Positions 39,574-47,940 of a DNA stretch of 64,000 nucleotides are shown here, in pieces. The position numbers were made by a program, and so were the translations under genes. Each line of letters begins with the position of its first letter. Within the stretch, counting starts at the first letter, position 1. This DNA is from an uncultured Clostridia bacterium (GTDB taxonomy: Bacteria > Bacillota > Clostridia > Oscillospirales > Acutalibacteraceae), in the NCBI GenBank assembly GCA_944384925.1, contig CALWVF010000021.1, positions 1 to 64,000 of the forward strand, read 5' to 3'. The notes beneath the pieces are model-generated. The model had not been told where the DNA came from and did not search any database. It saw only the letters and a list, made by a program, of their open reading frames with translations.

Positions 39574-40788
39574 TCATAAGAGCTTTAATCTGTTTACATA
39601 ACATTTGAAATAAGTATCCCCATTTATTGAAAGTTCACGTTGAATAGTTTGCTCATTCCACTCGGAAGGAGGCAATAAAAAGTTTGGATTTTTTCTCTTA
39701 GTTTGTTCAATTGCATGTTGCATTTGATTCAACCTGCTTATTGTAGCATTGATTTGGCTTTCATCTAATAAATCCTTTAAGTTCATTGTAATATCTTGAG
39801 CATTTAAGCTTAAAATTTTATTTGCAAGAGACATGTCCATATGTGGTAAAACAAACGTATCATCAGGATATAAAATCGGAGGAAGAACATAATTTCTGCT
39901 TTTTAAATTTGTATAATTGTCAAATGCTAAATCATTATCATAAGCATTTAGTCCAACAATGTCCCCTTCTTCTGATAATACAGTAAAATAATTGTAAACT
40001 GACCTATCTCTCTGTGCACAAATGGCATCTAAAATCATTAACTTTGAAATATTTCATTGAAATGAAGGGGTTACATTTTTAGTTTTTAGTGATGCTAATT
40101 GCTTAAATGGTACTCCACTTGCACAGTTCATAATTATTCCAAGTCTATCTGATTCACATGGTATTTTTACTTTAACATATTCTGTTTTAACAATTAAATC
40201 CGAAAGATCCAAGAGTGTAGCAATACGCATAGTTGCTAAAGCTCCTAAAAGCTGATTAATTTGTAATTCACCAATCTCTCTATTTCTATTCGAGCGATAT
40301 TGTACAAATTCAGAAAAGGCATAATGTAAAAACCCCGGCAATATTTTTTCTTTAAAATCATCTGGTAATGGTTCAGTGAATCCTAAAATAGAAGTATCTG
40401 ATTTTTCTCGAGAATTAATCCATCGCGCTGCCTTACCATCATCATAAGTCTTCATATAAATAAATTTTTTAAGATTTTCCTCATCCAATAGACTTTTCAA
40501 CATGGATTTCTGAGCATCTTTATAATCATCTTTAAAATATTCAGTTATAGCTCTTTTGGCAGTATCATACATAGACAATTTCTCTTTAGTTTCTTTAAAA
40601 AATAATTTATCATTTTCCCTTTCAATAACATAAGTGTTATGAGATATTCCTCCATTTCTGTTTAAATAGAATCTTTCTTTAGGCGATAATTCAATTACGT
40701 AAGATGGTTCTATTGCAAAAACATAGCATCCATATTTCCCAAGCATAACTAAAGTAAAAAATAATAAAAAATACTTCTTTAAATTCAT
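39574..40788 (-). pseudogene. Exported atypical kinase interrupted by one in-frame TGA
   Basis: Two open frames (40054-40788 and 39574-40038) share a reading frame and are separated only by a TGA at 40054-40056; joined they give 404 residues. Signal peptide (1-25). The first part has a kinase N-lobe-like stretch (GGISHNTYVIERENDKLFFKE). The second has a PI3/4-kinase-like catalytic loop, AICAQRDRSVYNYF, and metal-binding motif AYDNDLAF. The stop lies before the catalytic loop, so a truncated product would be inactive. A CGA-to-TGA change would explain it; readthrough or a sequence error are alternatives. The gene follows the 770-aa protein gene by about 50 bp. Confidence 0.6.
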
Positions 40789-40839
40789 CTATCATTATGC
40801 TCCATATATAAAAATATTTTATTTATTATTTTACTCTAT

Positions 40840-43152
40840 TTATTCTTTTTGCTCAAGTAATTTTTTTACAACTTCCTTTTTAAATACTTGATTTTGTGAT
40901 TTATATAATCTTCTAAAATTTTTATTCATTCTGCTCTCCATAATTTCTCCTATGTCCACTTCTTCTTCCTCATTCGCATTTGAATTATTATTGTCGTTAT
41001 TGTTATTTCCTATTATATCCTTATTAAGATATTTACTGCTTATTCTAGGTAGTTCTTTTAATGAAGTATATTCATTTGGTCGATCTAACAATTGAAAAAT
41101 TTTAAATGGCTCTTTCAATGTTGTAGAACTTGCGTCTTTTATCTCCAATAATTTCGGTAAAAAATTTGTTTTGTTACTCTCGTTTAAATTTTTAATCTTA
41201 TCTTCTATATAGTTAATTTTTTCCTGTTTAATTGTATCGTCAATATATTTACCAAATTCTTCTATTTTAGCTCTAATATTTTCATCGTCACTTTTATATT
41301 TTTTTATTGCATCTATTTCAGCTCTCTTGTCAGTAGTACTGTTCTTGCCCTTAAAATCATTATACGTGCAAAATTTACCTGGAAACAGTTCTTCTAGCTT
41401 TTTAAAAACTTTTTCTATCGTGTCTTCTCTAACATCCTTTCCGCTTATGAAACTATCCAGAAAACCAAAAAATCTCTTATTATAAAAATTTCCCCCCCAT
41501 TTAGCTTTAGTTTTATCATCTGCTAACAATAAAAGTGCTTTTAAAAGTTGTATAATATTTGATTCCTTTTTATCCTTTTTACCCTCGTTGGATCCTTGTT
41601 CCAATAATCCGTTTAATCGTTGAGTCACTAATCTGTTCTTAATCGAATCTTCCTTAGGCTCATAGTACAATAATTCCTGTGTCTGCATGTTTCCACCATC
41701 ACTGTGAGCAGGAACATACCACCCCTTTTTATTACTGAAAACTTTACTAAATGGTTTTTCACAACCATCTTCTGCTAATTTGAGGACACTCTTCATAGCA
41801 TTTCTTTCTAATTTTCCAAATGTAGGATTCCTATATTTACATGACTCTGCCAACATCAAAATGCCACTTAACGATGCCGCCGCTGCTGGTACCTCATTTA
41901 CAAGAAGGCTTCGTATGGCTAATTCTATTGTATCTACTGTTTCTTTTTTTTCTGAAGGACTCATCAAACTCAAGTCAGCTCTATCCTTCTCTTCTAGTAC
42001 TTCATTAAGAAGGCTTCGTATGGCTAATTCTATTGGAGGTATTTTTTCTTCTGCTGAAGGACGCATGAACTTCAAGTTAGCTTTATCTTTACATTCAAAC
42101 ATATCCAAAAGATCTTGTATGGTACAATTAGAATTTTCTTTCCCAGCTTCACCCTCCGTTCCCGTATTACCTAAATTATTATTCTTTACTTGTTTAACTC
42201 CCCCGCCCCCTTTTCTAGCTTTTTTATTTTTAGTATTCTTACCTCGCTCATTACCAGAATTAGCACTGTCAACTATTTTTTTTATTTTTTCCGTTTCAAC
42301 AGTCCCATGTTTTAAATATTTAATTATAGGTTTTATAATATTTTCAATAACATCTTCTTTGTCATAGAACTCAAATAATGCATCTAGGGTGTTGCACATA
42401 TCTTTATAAGTGTATGCCTTACCATTATAATAAATTAAAATCTCAGCTCCAAAACTCCCTTGATTTACTTCAACCTGCACTGTCTTAAATGGTGTTTTAA
42501 GATTATATTTATTCTCCTTCGTGCTTTGCCTTTTGTTATTTTCTAATCGTCCAAATAATTCATTTAATGTAGGAATTATTTTAGTTGAAACCTTACCATC
42601 CTTTTCACCTCCTAGTAATTGTAAATTTTCTTCCCATTCAGTTTGTACCCCATTATATTTCGAAATCCCCTTTTTCGTCTTTGTCGATTGTTCTTCCACT
42701 TTTAATTTTACATCCCTTATGCCTCTAAATACATACCTAACACCTTCTAATGAATTCTTTATATGTTTTAATTCTATTTCCTTTAATTTCTTTGCATCAA
42801 TATTACCTTCTTCAATTTCTTTACTGTAGTCTAGCATAAAATCATTTAATTGTTTAAATCTTTCTTTTATTTTTTTCATTGAATTTACAAGTTCACCTTT
42901 TACTTCTCCATATTTTTCCTTTTCTTCTACATCCTTCAAAGTATTATCTATTTTATCTATGTATTTATCTGCATCGGCCTTTCCTGCAGTAACTATTTGT
43001 AAAGCTAGGTTAAAAAGATTGTCCTTTTGTTCTTCAGGTAGTTTCTCATTTTTTTCTCGCAGTAATTTTATAAATTCTTCTTTTTTAGTCTTAAAATTCT
43101 CTATTGCTTCTTTAGTTTCTTTTGCTAATCTTTCAAATTCTTCCTTATTCAT
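40840..43152 (-). CDS. Large hydrophilic coiled-coil protein, unrecognised
   Basis: A 770-residue highly charged protein, without signal peptide or membrane helix. The N-terminal ~170 residues are coiled coil. A Gly/Asn/Lys-rich linker follows near 310-345 (KKARKGGGGVKQVKNN). Then comes a tandem duplication of about 36 residues marked by repeated IELAIRSLL..NEV, a mixed region and an Asn/Glu-rich stretch near 725-740. No known domain was recognised. Start taken as ATG at 43152 after GGAGG rather than the GTG at 43161. It precedes the exported kinase gene by about 50 bp, so the two may act together; nothing shows how. Confidence 0.65.
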   Translation of the reverse strand: MNKEEFERLAKETKEAIENFKTKKEEFIKLLREKNEKLPEEQKDNLFNLALQIVTAGKADADKYIDKIDNTLKDVEEKEKYGEVKGELVNSMKKIKERFKQLNDFMLDYSKEIEEGNIDAKKLKEIELKHIKNSLEGVRYVFRGIRDVKLKVEEQSTKTKKGISKYNGVQTEWEENLQLLGGEKDGKVSTKIIPTLNELFGRLENNKRQSTKENKYNLKTPFKTVQVEVNQGSFGAEILIYYNGKAYTYKDMCNTLDALFEFYDKEDVIENIIKPIIKYLKHGTVETEKIKKIVDSANSGNERGKNTKNKKARKGGGGVKQVKNNNLGNTGTEGEAGKENSNCTIQDLLDMFECKDKANLKFMRPSAEEKIPPIELAIRSLLNEVLEEKDRADLSLMSPSEKKETVDTIELAIRSLLVNEVPAAAASLSGILMLAESCKYRNPTFGKLERNAMKSVLKLAEDGCEKPFSKVFSNKKGWYVPAHSDGGNMQTQELLYYEPKEDSIKNRLVTQRLNGLLEQGSNEGKKDKKESNIIQLLKALLLLADDKTKAKWGGNFYNKRFFGFLDSFISGKDVREDTIEKVFKKLEELFPGKFCTYNDFKGKNSTTDKRAEIDAIKKYKSDDENIRAKIEEFGKYIDDTIKQEKINYIEDKIKNLNESNKTNFLPKLLEIKDASSTTLKEPFKIFQLLDRPNEYTSLKELPRISSKYLNKDIIGNNNNDNNNSNANEEEEVDIGEIMESRMNKNFRRLYKSQNQVFKKEVVKKLLEQKE

Positions 43153-43279
43153 ATTTATCACTCCTCCATAATCATAAAATAAAATATTATATATATTAGT
43201 AAATTTTTCTTAATTATTTTATTAAAATATATTATAATATATTATATCATAAAAACAAGTCACTTGGAAGGATTTTATT

Positions 43280-43696
43280 AATAAAATAAAAAATTATACT
43301 TATAGTTTTAATATGTACGCTTTTGTTTTGTTAAAATTGCTACGCTTATTCTTACAAATTAGGCTTTCGATTTGAATAGGATAATAAATGCAGCATAATT
43401 GCTACGGATAAAACTGATCACTCAAAAATGATATTTAATTGTTTAATATATTCTATCGATGCACCATATAATGATATTATAATAAGTAATCTTGATTCAC
43501 AGATTTCCTTAACAGATAATCAATTAAATAAAAATAAGCTTAAAAAGTCTATTTGTATTGTTGAAAGAATAGAGATACAGCTTGACTATCGTTCGTGATG
43601 AAAAAATATATAAAACTTTATAATTTGCTAGACATACAACAGGACAAGCTATCTTTACTTTTAGATGAAATATTTAAGCAAAATGATATGTTATAA
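43280..43696 (+). pseudogene. Dead tandem copy of the small secreted protein
   Basis: Strong nucleotide similarity to 43913-44329 along its whole length, including the flanks and terminator. The ATG has become ATA, an in-frame stop interrupts the middle and small indels shift the frame (for example, the WGEKRA region is replaced by a TGA). Its -35 box has also changed from TTGACT to TTAATT. Confidence 0.85.
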
Positions 43697-43705
43697 ATAA
43701 ATTAA

Positions 43706-43730
43706 GGCTCAGTTTTATTGAGCTTTTTTA
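43706..43730 (+). terminator. Terminator of the dead copy
   Basis: GGCTCA-GTTTTAT-TGAGCT stem followed by TTTTT, the counterpart of the terminator at 44338. Confidence 0.6.
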
Positions 43731-43840
43731 CATTTTATTGTGATTTTCCAATTGTAATAAACCTTAGAATTTAAGCACAGCCAAACAACTTTATAGTAAT
43801 AAAAACTAAAATTGTCAATATATTAAATGGAAAATTTTTC

Positions 43841-43869
43841 TTGACTATTTTATTAAAATACATTATAAT
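43841..43869 (+). promoter_or_regulatory. Promoter of the intact small secreted protein
   Basis: TTGACT (43841-43846), 17-bp spacer, TATAAT (43864-43869). Confidence 0.75.
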
Positions 43870-43912
43870 ATTTTATGTCATAAAAATAAATTATTTGAAA
43901 GGATTTTTATTA

Positions 43913-44329
43913 ATGAAGTCAAAAATTATACTCATGTTTTCTTTTTTAGTTTGTACGTTTTTGTTTTGTCAAAATTGCTATGCTTATTCTTACAAATTAA
44001 GTTTTCAAGCTGAAGATGATAATACATATAGCATAATTGCTACGGATAAAAACGGTTACTCAGAAACGATATTTAATTGTTGGATACATTTTATTGAAGA
44101 GCCCTATGATTATATTATAATAAGTAATCTTGATTCAAAGTATAACTTAACAGGTAATCAATTAAACAAACTTAAAAGAGTTTCTCGTATTATCGAAAGA
44201 ATAGAAGTACAGTTTGACTATTGTTCATGGGGAGAAAAACGTGCAAACCTTTATCGTTTGTTAGATATACAACGGGACAAGCTATCTTTACTTTTAGATG
44301 AAATATTTAAGCAAAATGATATGTTATAA
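43913..44329 (+). CDS. Small secreted protein, unrecognised
   Basis: A 138-residue exported protein. Signal peptide (1-25, ending CYA-Y). The mature part is a mix of strand-like and helical sequence with Cys in NCWIH and DYCSWGE, which could form a disulfide, and ends in a helical RDKLSLLLDEIFKQN. The start at 43913 follows AAAGGA; a longer frame begins upstream without a site. A dead tandem copy lies just upstream. No family recognised. Probably a single-gene transcript. Confidence 0.65.
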   Translation: MKSKIILMFSFLVCTFLFCQNCYAYSYKLSFQAEDDNTYSIIATDKNGYSETIFNCWIHFIEEPYDYIIISNLDSKYNLTGNQLNKLKRVSRIIERIEVQFDYCSWGEKRANLYRLLDIQRDKLSLLLDEIFKQNDML

Positions 44330-44337
44330 ATAAATTA

Positions 44338-44363
44338 AGGCTCAGCAAAGCTGAGTCTTTTTT
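44338..44363 (+). terminator. Rho-independent terminator
   Basis: GGCTCAGC-AAA-GCTGAGTC stem followed by TTTTTT. Confidence 0.85.
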
Positions 44364-44514
44364 ACATTTCATTATGACTTTTCAACTGTAGCAAATATCA
44401 TAATTTAAAATAAGATGTATAATCTTATAATGCAACATACCATAATTATCACTCATATTTCAAGGATTACACCTAGTTGTAAGTTATTTAAAAGATATAA
44501 AATTATATAAAAAC

Positions 44515-44548
44515 TAAAATCCACCTATTTTTACGGTGGATTTTTCAT
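44515..44548. terminator. Bidirectional terminator
   Basis: AAATCCACC pairs with GGTGGATTT (9 bp), with T-rich tails on either strand, between convergent genes. Confidence 0.75.
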
Positions 44549-44667
44549 TTACATAAACTTATAATTGCTTAGCAAAATGTTTATTATACTTTCAAAGCTA
44601 AATTATTATTTCAAATAATAAAATAAAAATTTTCTTAATAAACAAATACTTTTTCGATAAATATACT

Positions 44668-45234
44668 CTATAAAGCCCTATAATATATTTTTGCATCGCA
44701 TCTGCAGGGTCCATTGCAAACCACACATTTGTAATTTTTACAATTTATCCATACCATTGAAGAGGTCTTAAGAAACTTAAATCCATTTCTTACACTTACA
44801 TTCTTTGCCGGGACATCTCCTCCTCCTTTATCCCATGCTGCTGCAAATACATAATCATACCCCATATTTTTAGCTTTTTCTAAATTTATCTTCAATAAAT
44901 TATCAGCTATTCCCATGCCCTGAGCACTTTTTTCTAAAACTATACTTTTAGCTACACACAAATTACAGTCTTCTTCTATAACACTAAGTATCTCTTCTTT
45001 AGATATTTTCAACTGCTCACTAATATTTTCAGAAGTTTCACCATAAAATAAACAAAAACCCACCAGCTTTTCTTTCTCATCAACAGCTAAGGTACAGATC
45101 CCTCCACGATCTGTTATATAACTTAATAAATCCTCAGTATTGATATAATTGTCTCCAAACCGAAGGTTTGCCAATTCTACCATTGGCAACAAATAATCCT
45201 TAGAAAAATCTTTGTATACTATTCTTGCTTGCAA
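44668..45234 (-). CDS. GNAT acetyltransferase with Cys-rich tail
   Basis: A 188-residue GNAT-fold N-acetyltransferase. The acetyl-CoA loop appears as VLEKSAQGMGIADNLLKINL near 105-124, preceded by KLVGFCLFYG. The C-terminus is unusual: WINCKNYKCVVCNGPCRCDA holds five or six Cys, like a metal site. TTG start at 45234 after AAGGCGGTG is preferred over the ATG at 45270, which has no site. The target is unknown. The tail may bind a metal or iron-sulfur cluster and make the enzyme redox-sensitive; that is inference. Confidence 0.75.
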   Translation of the reverse strand: MQARIVYKDFSKDYLLPMVELANLRFGDNYINTEDLLSYITDRGGICTLAVDEKEKLVGFCLFYGETSENISEQLKISKEEILSVIEEDCNLCVAKSIVLEKSAQGMGIADNLLKINLEKAKNMGYDYVFAAAWDKGGGDVPAKNVSVRNGFKFLKTSSMVWINCKNYKCVVCNGPCRCDAKIYYRAL

Positions 45235-45316
45235 AATTAACACCGCCTTATTTAAATAAAAATTGTGCACAATAATATTATTTCAAGAATATCGAACCAT
45301 AATTCAATTTTGTTCA

Positions 45317-45355
<39 letters not shown>

Positions 45356-45415
45356 AATTTTGTTTGTCAATATAGTATATAAAATCATTTGTTTTATAAA
45401 AAAACATGGTATGTA

Positions 45416-45445
45416 TTGACATTAATTACATTTGTGTAATATAAT
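45416..45445 (+). promoter_or_regulatory. Promoter with internal palindrome
   Basis: TTGACA at 45416-45421 and TATAAT at 45440-45445 (18-bp spacer). Within the spacer, ATTACA-TTTG-TGTAAT (45425-45440) is a perfect palindrome placed to block RNA polymerase, a good operator candidate for the downstream operon. Confidence 0.7.
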
Positions 45446-45475
45446 GAATTTAAATTCGACATTATATAGTAGGGA

Positions 45476-46789
45476 GTGAAAATATTTACAATTATGTATT
45501 ACAATCAAGAAATTGAATGTATATCTTTACCCCACCTTAAACATCTACAAAAAAGTAGATTAATAAAAATTGTTGAATACTGTTATAACAACGTTTCATT
45601 CTATAATACATTATTAAAATCGCATAAAATATCCCCCACAGATATAAAAAATTTAAATAACTTCCAAAAAATACCATTTACAACAAAGGACGATATCATC
45701 AAAAATTATCCTTTTGGATTCTTTGCTGTGCCTATTGAAAAAATAGCAAGAATACACACATCAAGTGGAACGCGGTCTAAACCTAAAGTTGTAGGATACA
45801 CAAAAAAAGACTTAGAAATATGGGCTGAAGATGTGGCAAGAACTTTTATTGCAACAAATGCAAAACCAGGCGATAAACTTCAAAATGCATTTGGATATGG
45901 GTTATTTACTGGTGGATTAGGTTTTCATCAAGGTGCTCAAAAAGTTGAATTAACTGTTATTCCAACATCTACAGGAAATACAAAACGACAAGCTAACTTA
46001 CTTTTAGATTTAAAAAGCAATATACTTGCATGTACTCCATCTTATGCTATGCATATCGGGGAAACCTTGCATGAACTGGGGATAAATAAAAATCAATTAA
46101 ATTTAAAAAGTATGGTGGCTGGTGCTGAAATATTAACTGAGGGATTAAGAAATATTATACAAGAAAGCTTAGGTGCAGAAGTATTCGACACATATGGCTT
46201 ATCTGAAATAATTGGTCCAGGAGTTGCGTTTGAATGCACTCAGCATTCAGGATTGCATATAAATGAAGATCATTACTATGCAGAAATAATTGATCCGGAT
46301 AGTGGACAAGTCTTACCCTTAGGAGAAGAAGGTGAGCTTGTTCTTACTACTCTTTTAAAGGAAGGAATGCCCTTACTAAGATATCAAACTAACGACATTA
46401 CATCTCTAAAAAGAGAAAAATGCCAGTGCGGAAGAACATTCATAAAAATGTCTCATCCTAAAGGTAGAACCGATGATATGGTAATCATAAGAGGTGTCAA
46501 TGTATATCCTTCTCAAATAGAACAAGTTTTAGCAGATGCAAACATACCTCTTAATTATCAAATTGTTATCGATAGAGTAAAATCTCGAGATACTATTGAA
46601 GTAATATTTGAAGACTACCTTAACAATGAAATAACTAACCAAGCTAAAAAAAATGAAAAGGAAAAATTATTAGAAAAAGAATTAAAAAATAGCCTTGGTT
46701 TAATTGCAAAAGCAACTATGGTAGAGCACAACTCAATTGAAAGAAGCTGCGGTAAGGCTAAAAGATTAATCGACAAAAGAATTCTTTAA
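45476..46789 (+). CDS. Phenylacetate-CoA ligase-type adenylate-forming enzyme
   Basis: A 437-residue ANL-superfamily ligase of the PaaK branch, activating an aryl or other carboxylic acid to its CoA thioester. Marks: HTSSGTRSKPKVVGYT near 97-112 (AMP loop), DTYGLSEIIGPGVAFEC near 235-251, LLRYQTNDIT, and the hinge KGRTDDMVIIRGVNVYPSQIE near 323-343. Relatives serve phenylacetate or indoleacetate handling. The start is uncertain: GTG at 45476 sits almost on its GGGAG, the next ATG is 45494. First gene of a three-gene operon with a substrate-binding protein and an MFS permease. Confidence 0.87.
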   Translation: MKIFTIMYYNQEIECISLPHLKHLQKSRLIKIVEYCYNNVSFYNTLLKSHKISPTDIKNLNNFQKIPFTTKDDIIKNYPFGFFAVPIEKIARIHTSSGTRSKPKVVGYTKKDLEIWAEDVARTFIATNAKPGDKLQNAFGYGLFTGGLGFHQGAQKVELTVIPTSTGNTKRQANLLLDLKSNILACTPSYAMHIGETLHELGINKNQLNLKSMVAGAEILTEGLRNIIQESLGAEVFDTYGLSEIIGPGVAFECTQHSGLHINEDHYYAEIIDPDSGQVLPLGEEGELVLTTLLKEGMPLLRYQTNDITSLKREKCQCGRTFIKMSHPKGRTDDMVIIRGVNVYPSQIEQVLADANIPLNYQIVIDRVKSRDTIEVIFEDYLNNEITNQAKKNEKEKLLEKELKNSLGLIAKATMVEHNSIERSCGKAKRLIDKRIL

Positions 46790-46810
46790 TATTAATAAGG
46801 AGGATTAAAT

Positions 46811-47929
46811 ATGATAAAAAGAATTTTTTATTTACTCATAGTGTTTACATTGTTTATAACTATAATTATTAAAACTCCTTTTTATTACACAAATGCAGAA
46901 AATTCAAAATTAAGAATAGGCTATGTTGAAAGTGAAGATTTTTACGATTTTTCATATCAACTTACAAGTATTTTTATGGGGTTGCAAGAATTAGGGGTTA
47001 TCGACAACAATTATAAAATAAGTACAAATGAACGTGATTCATCTAAAGTTTGGAATAACATATGCGATAACTGCAAGTCTGATAAAGTTGAATTTGTAAA
47101 AGATATGTATTTCGATATGAAATATATGAATCAAGAAAATTATACACAAATGGTCAATAGAAACGACGTAGATCTTGTCATTGTCATGGGGACTGTTGCC
47201 GGCAAATATTTTTTAGAAAATGAAACAAAAAATAAGTTTATGGTTTTTGCTGCTGCAGATCCTATATCCGCTGGTATTGTAAAAAGTGAAACAGAAAGAT
47301 ATAAAAGCAATTCATTCGCACATATCGACAATACTCGATATGAACGCCAAATAAAAGCCAGCCATAAAATATTAAATTTTAAAAAGGTCGGAGTAGTTTA
47401 TCAAAATACCGAAGAAGCATACACTTATTCAGCAATTGATCAATTAAAAAATTCAGCTGCAGAGTTAAATTTTGAAATTGTAGAAAAACATGTCGATGAA
47501 GCCAAAGGCCAAAATGATTACGATAGATATTATGCAGATTTAAGAAAGGCATATAAAGAACTAGCAAATGAAGGTATTGACACCTTATATATAACTACCG
47601 CAACTATTGAAGATAAAGAACTTTTCAACCTACTAGAGCCAGATATATATGCAAATAAAATTTATACTATTGCACAAACAAGCGAATCTCAAGTCAAATC
47701 CGGTGCATTATTAGGAGTCACAATACAAGATCCTTGGGAACAAGGTTATTTCGGTGCAACACAAATTAAAGCTTTTATAGATGGAACACCTTTCGATCAA
47801 TTAGAGCAAGTGAATGAAGGAATACCGAAAATATATTTAAATTACGATGTTGCGAAACTAACAGATTTAAAGATACCATTCTCAACTCTATTGATAACCG
47901 ACACCATATATAAACTAGAAAATAAATAG
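46811..47929 (+). CDS. Substrate-binding protein (ABC_sub_bind type)
   Basis: A 372-residue periplasmic-binding-fold protein, exported by a signal peptide or anchor (3-22). It resembles the PF04392 family often annotated as Trp/Tyr binding: LRIGYVESEDFYDFSYQLTSIFMGLQELGVI, VMGTVAGKYFL, AAADPISAGIVKS and KVGVVYQNTEEAYTYS. No lipobox, so the N-terminal helix may stay as anchor. AAGGAGG precedes the ATG. No ABC permease or ATPase is nearby; the downstream partner is an MFS permease with extracytoplasmic domains, an odd pairing that suggests ligand sensing or hand-over. Confidence 0.8.
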   Translation: MIKRIFYLLIVFTLFITIIIKTPFYYTNAENSKLRIGYVESEDFYDFSYQLTSIFMGLQELGVIDNNYKISTNERDSSKVWNNICDNCKSDKVEFVKDMYFDMKYMNQENYTQMVNRNDVDLVIVMGTVAGKYFLENETKNKFMVFAAADPISAGIVKSETERYKSNSFAHIDNTRYERQIKASHKILNFKKVGVVYQNTEEAYTYSAIDQLKNSAAELNFEIVEKHVDEAKGQNDYDRYYADLRKAYKELANEGIDTLYITTATIEDKELFNLLEPDIYANKIYTIAQTSESQVKSGALLGVTIQDPWEQGYFGATQIKAFIDGTPFDQLEQVNEGIPKIYLNYDVAKLTDLKIPFSTLLITDTIYKLENK

Positions 47930-47940
47930 GAGATAAAAGT

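Noticed and set aside
40054..40056. TGA as a selenocysteine codon in the kinase
   Set aside because: No SECIS-like hairpin is seen just downstream, the residue is not at a redox motif, and a CGA-to-TGA change gives a simpler explanation.
41780..42367. 195-codon plus-strand frame
   Set aside because: Antisense of the 770-residue charged protein, with no start signal; the minus-strand gene has better codon use and a ribosome binding site.
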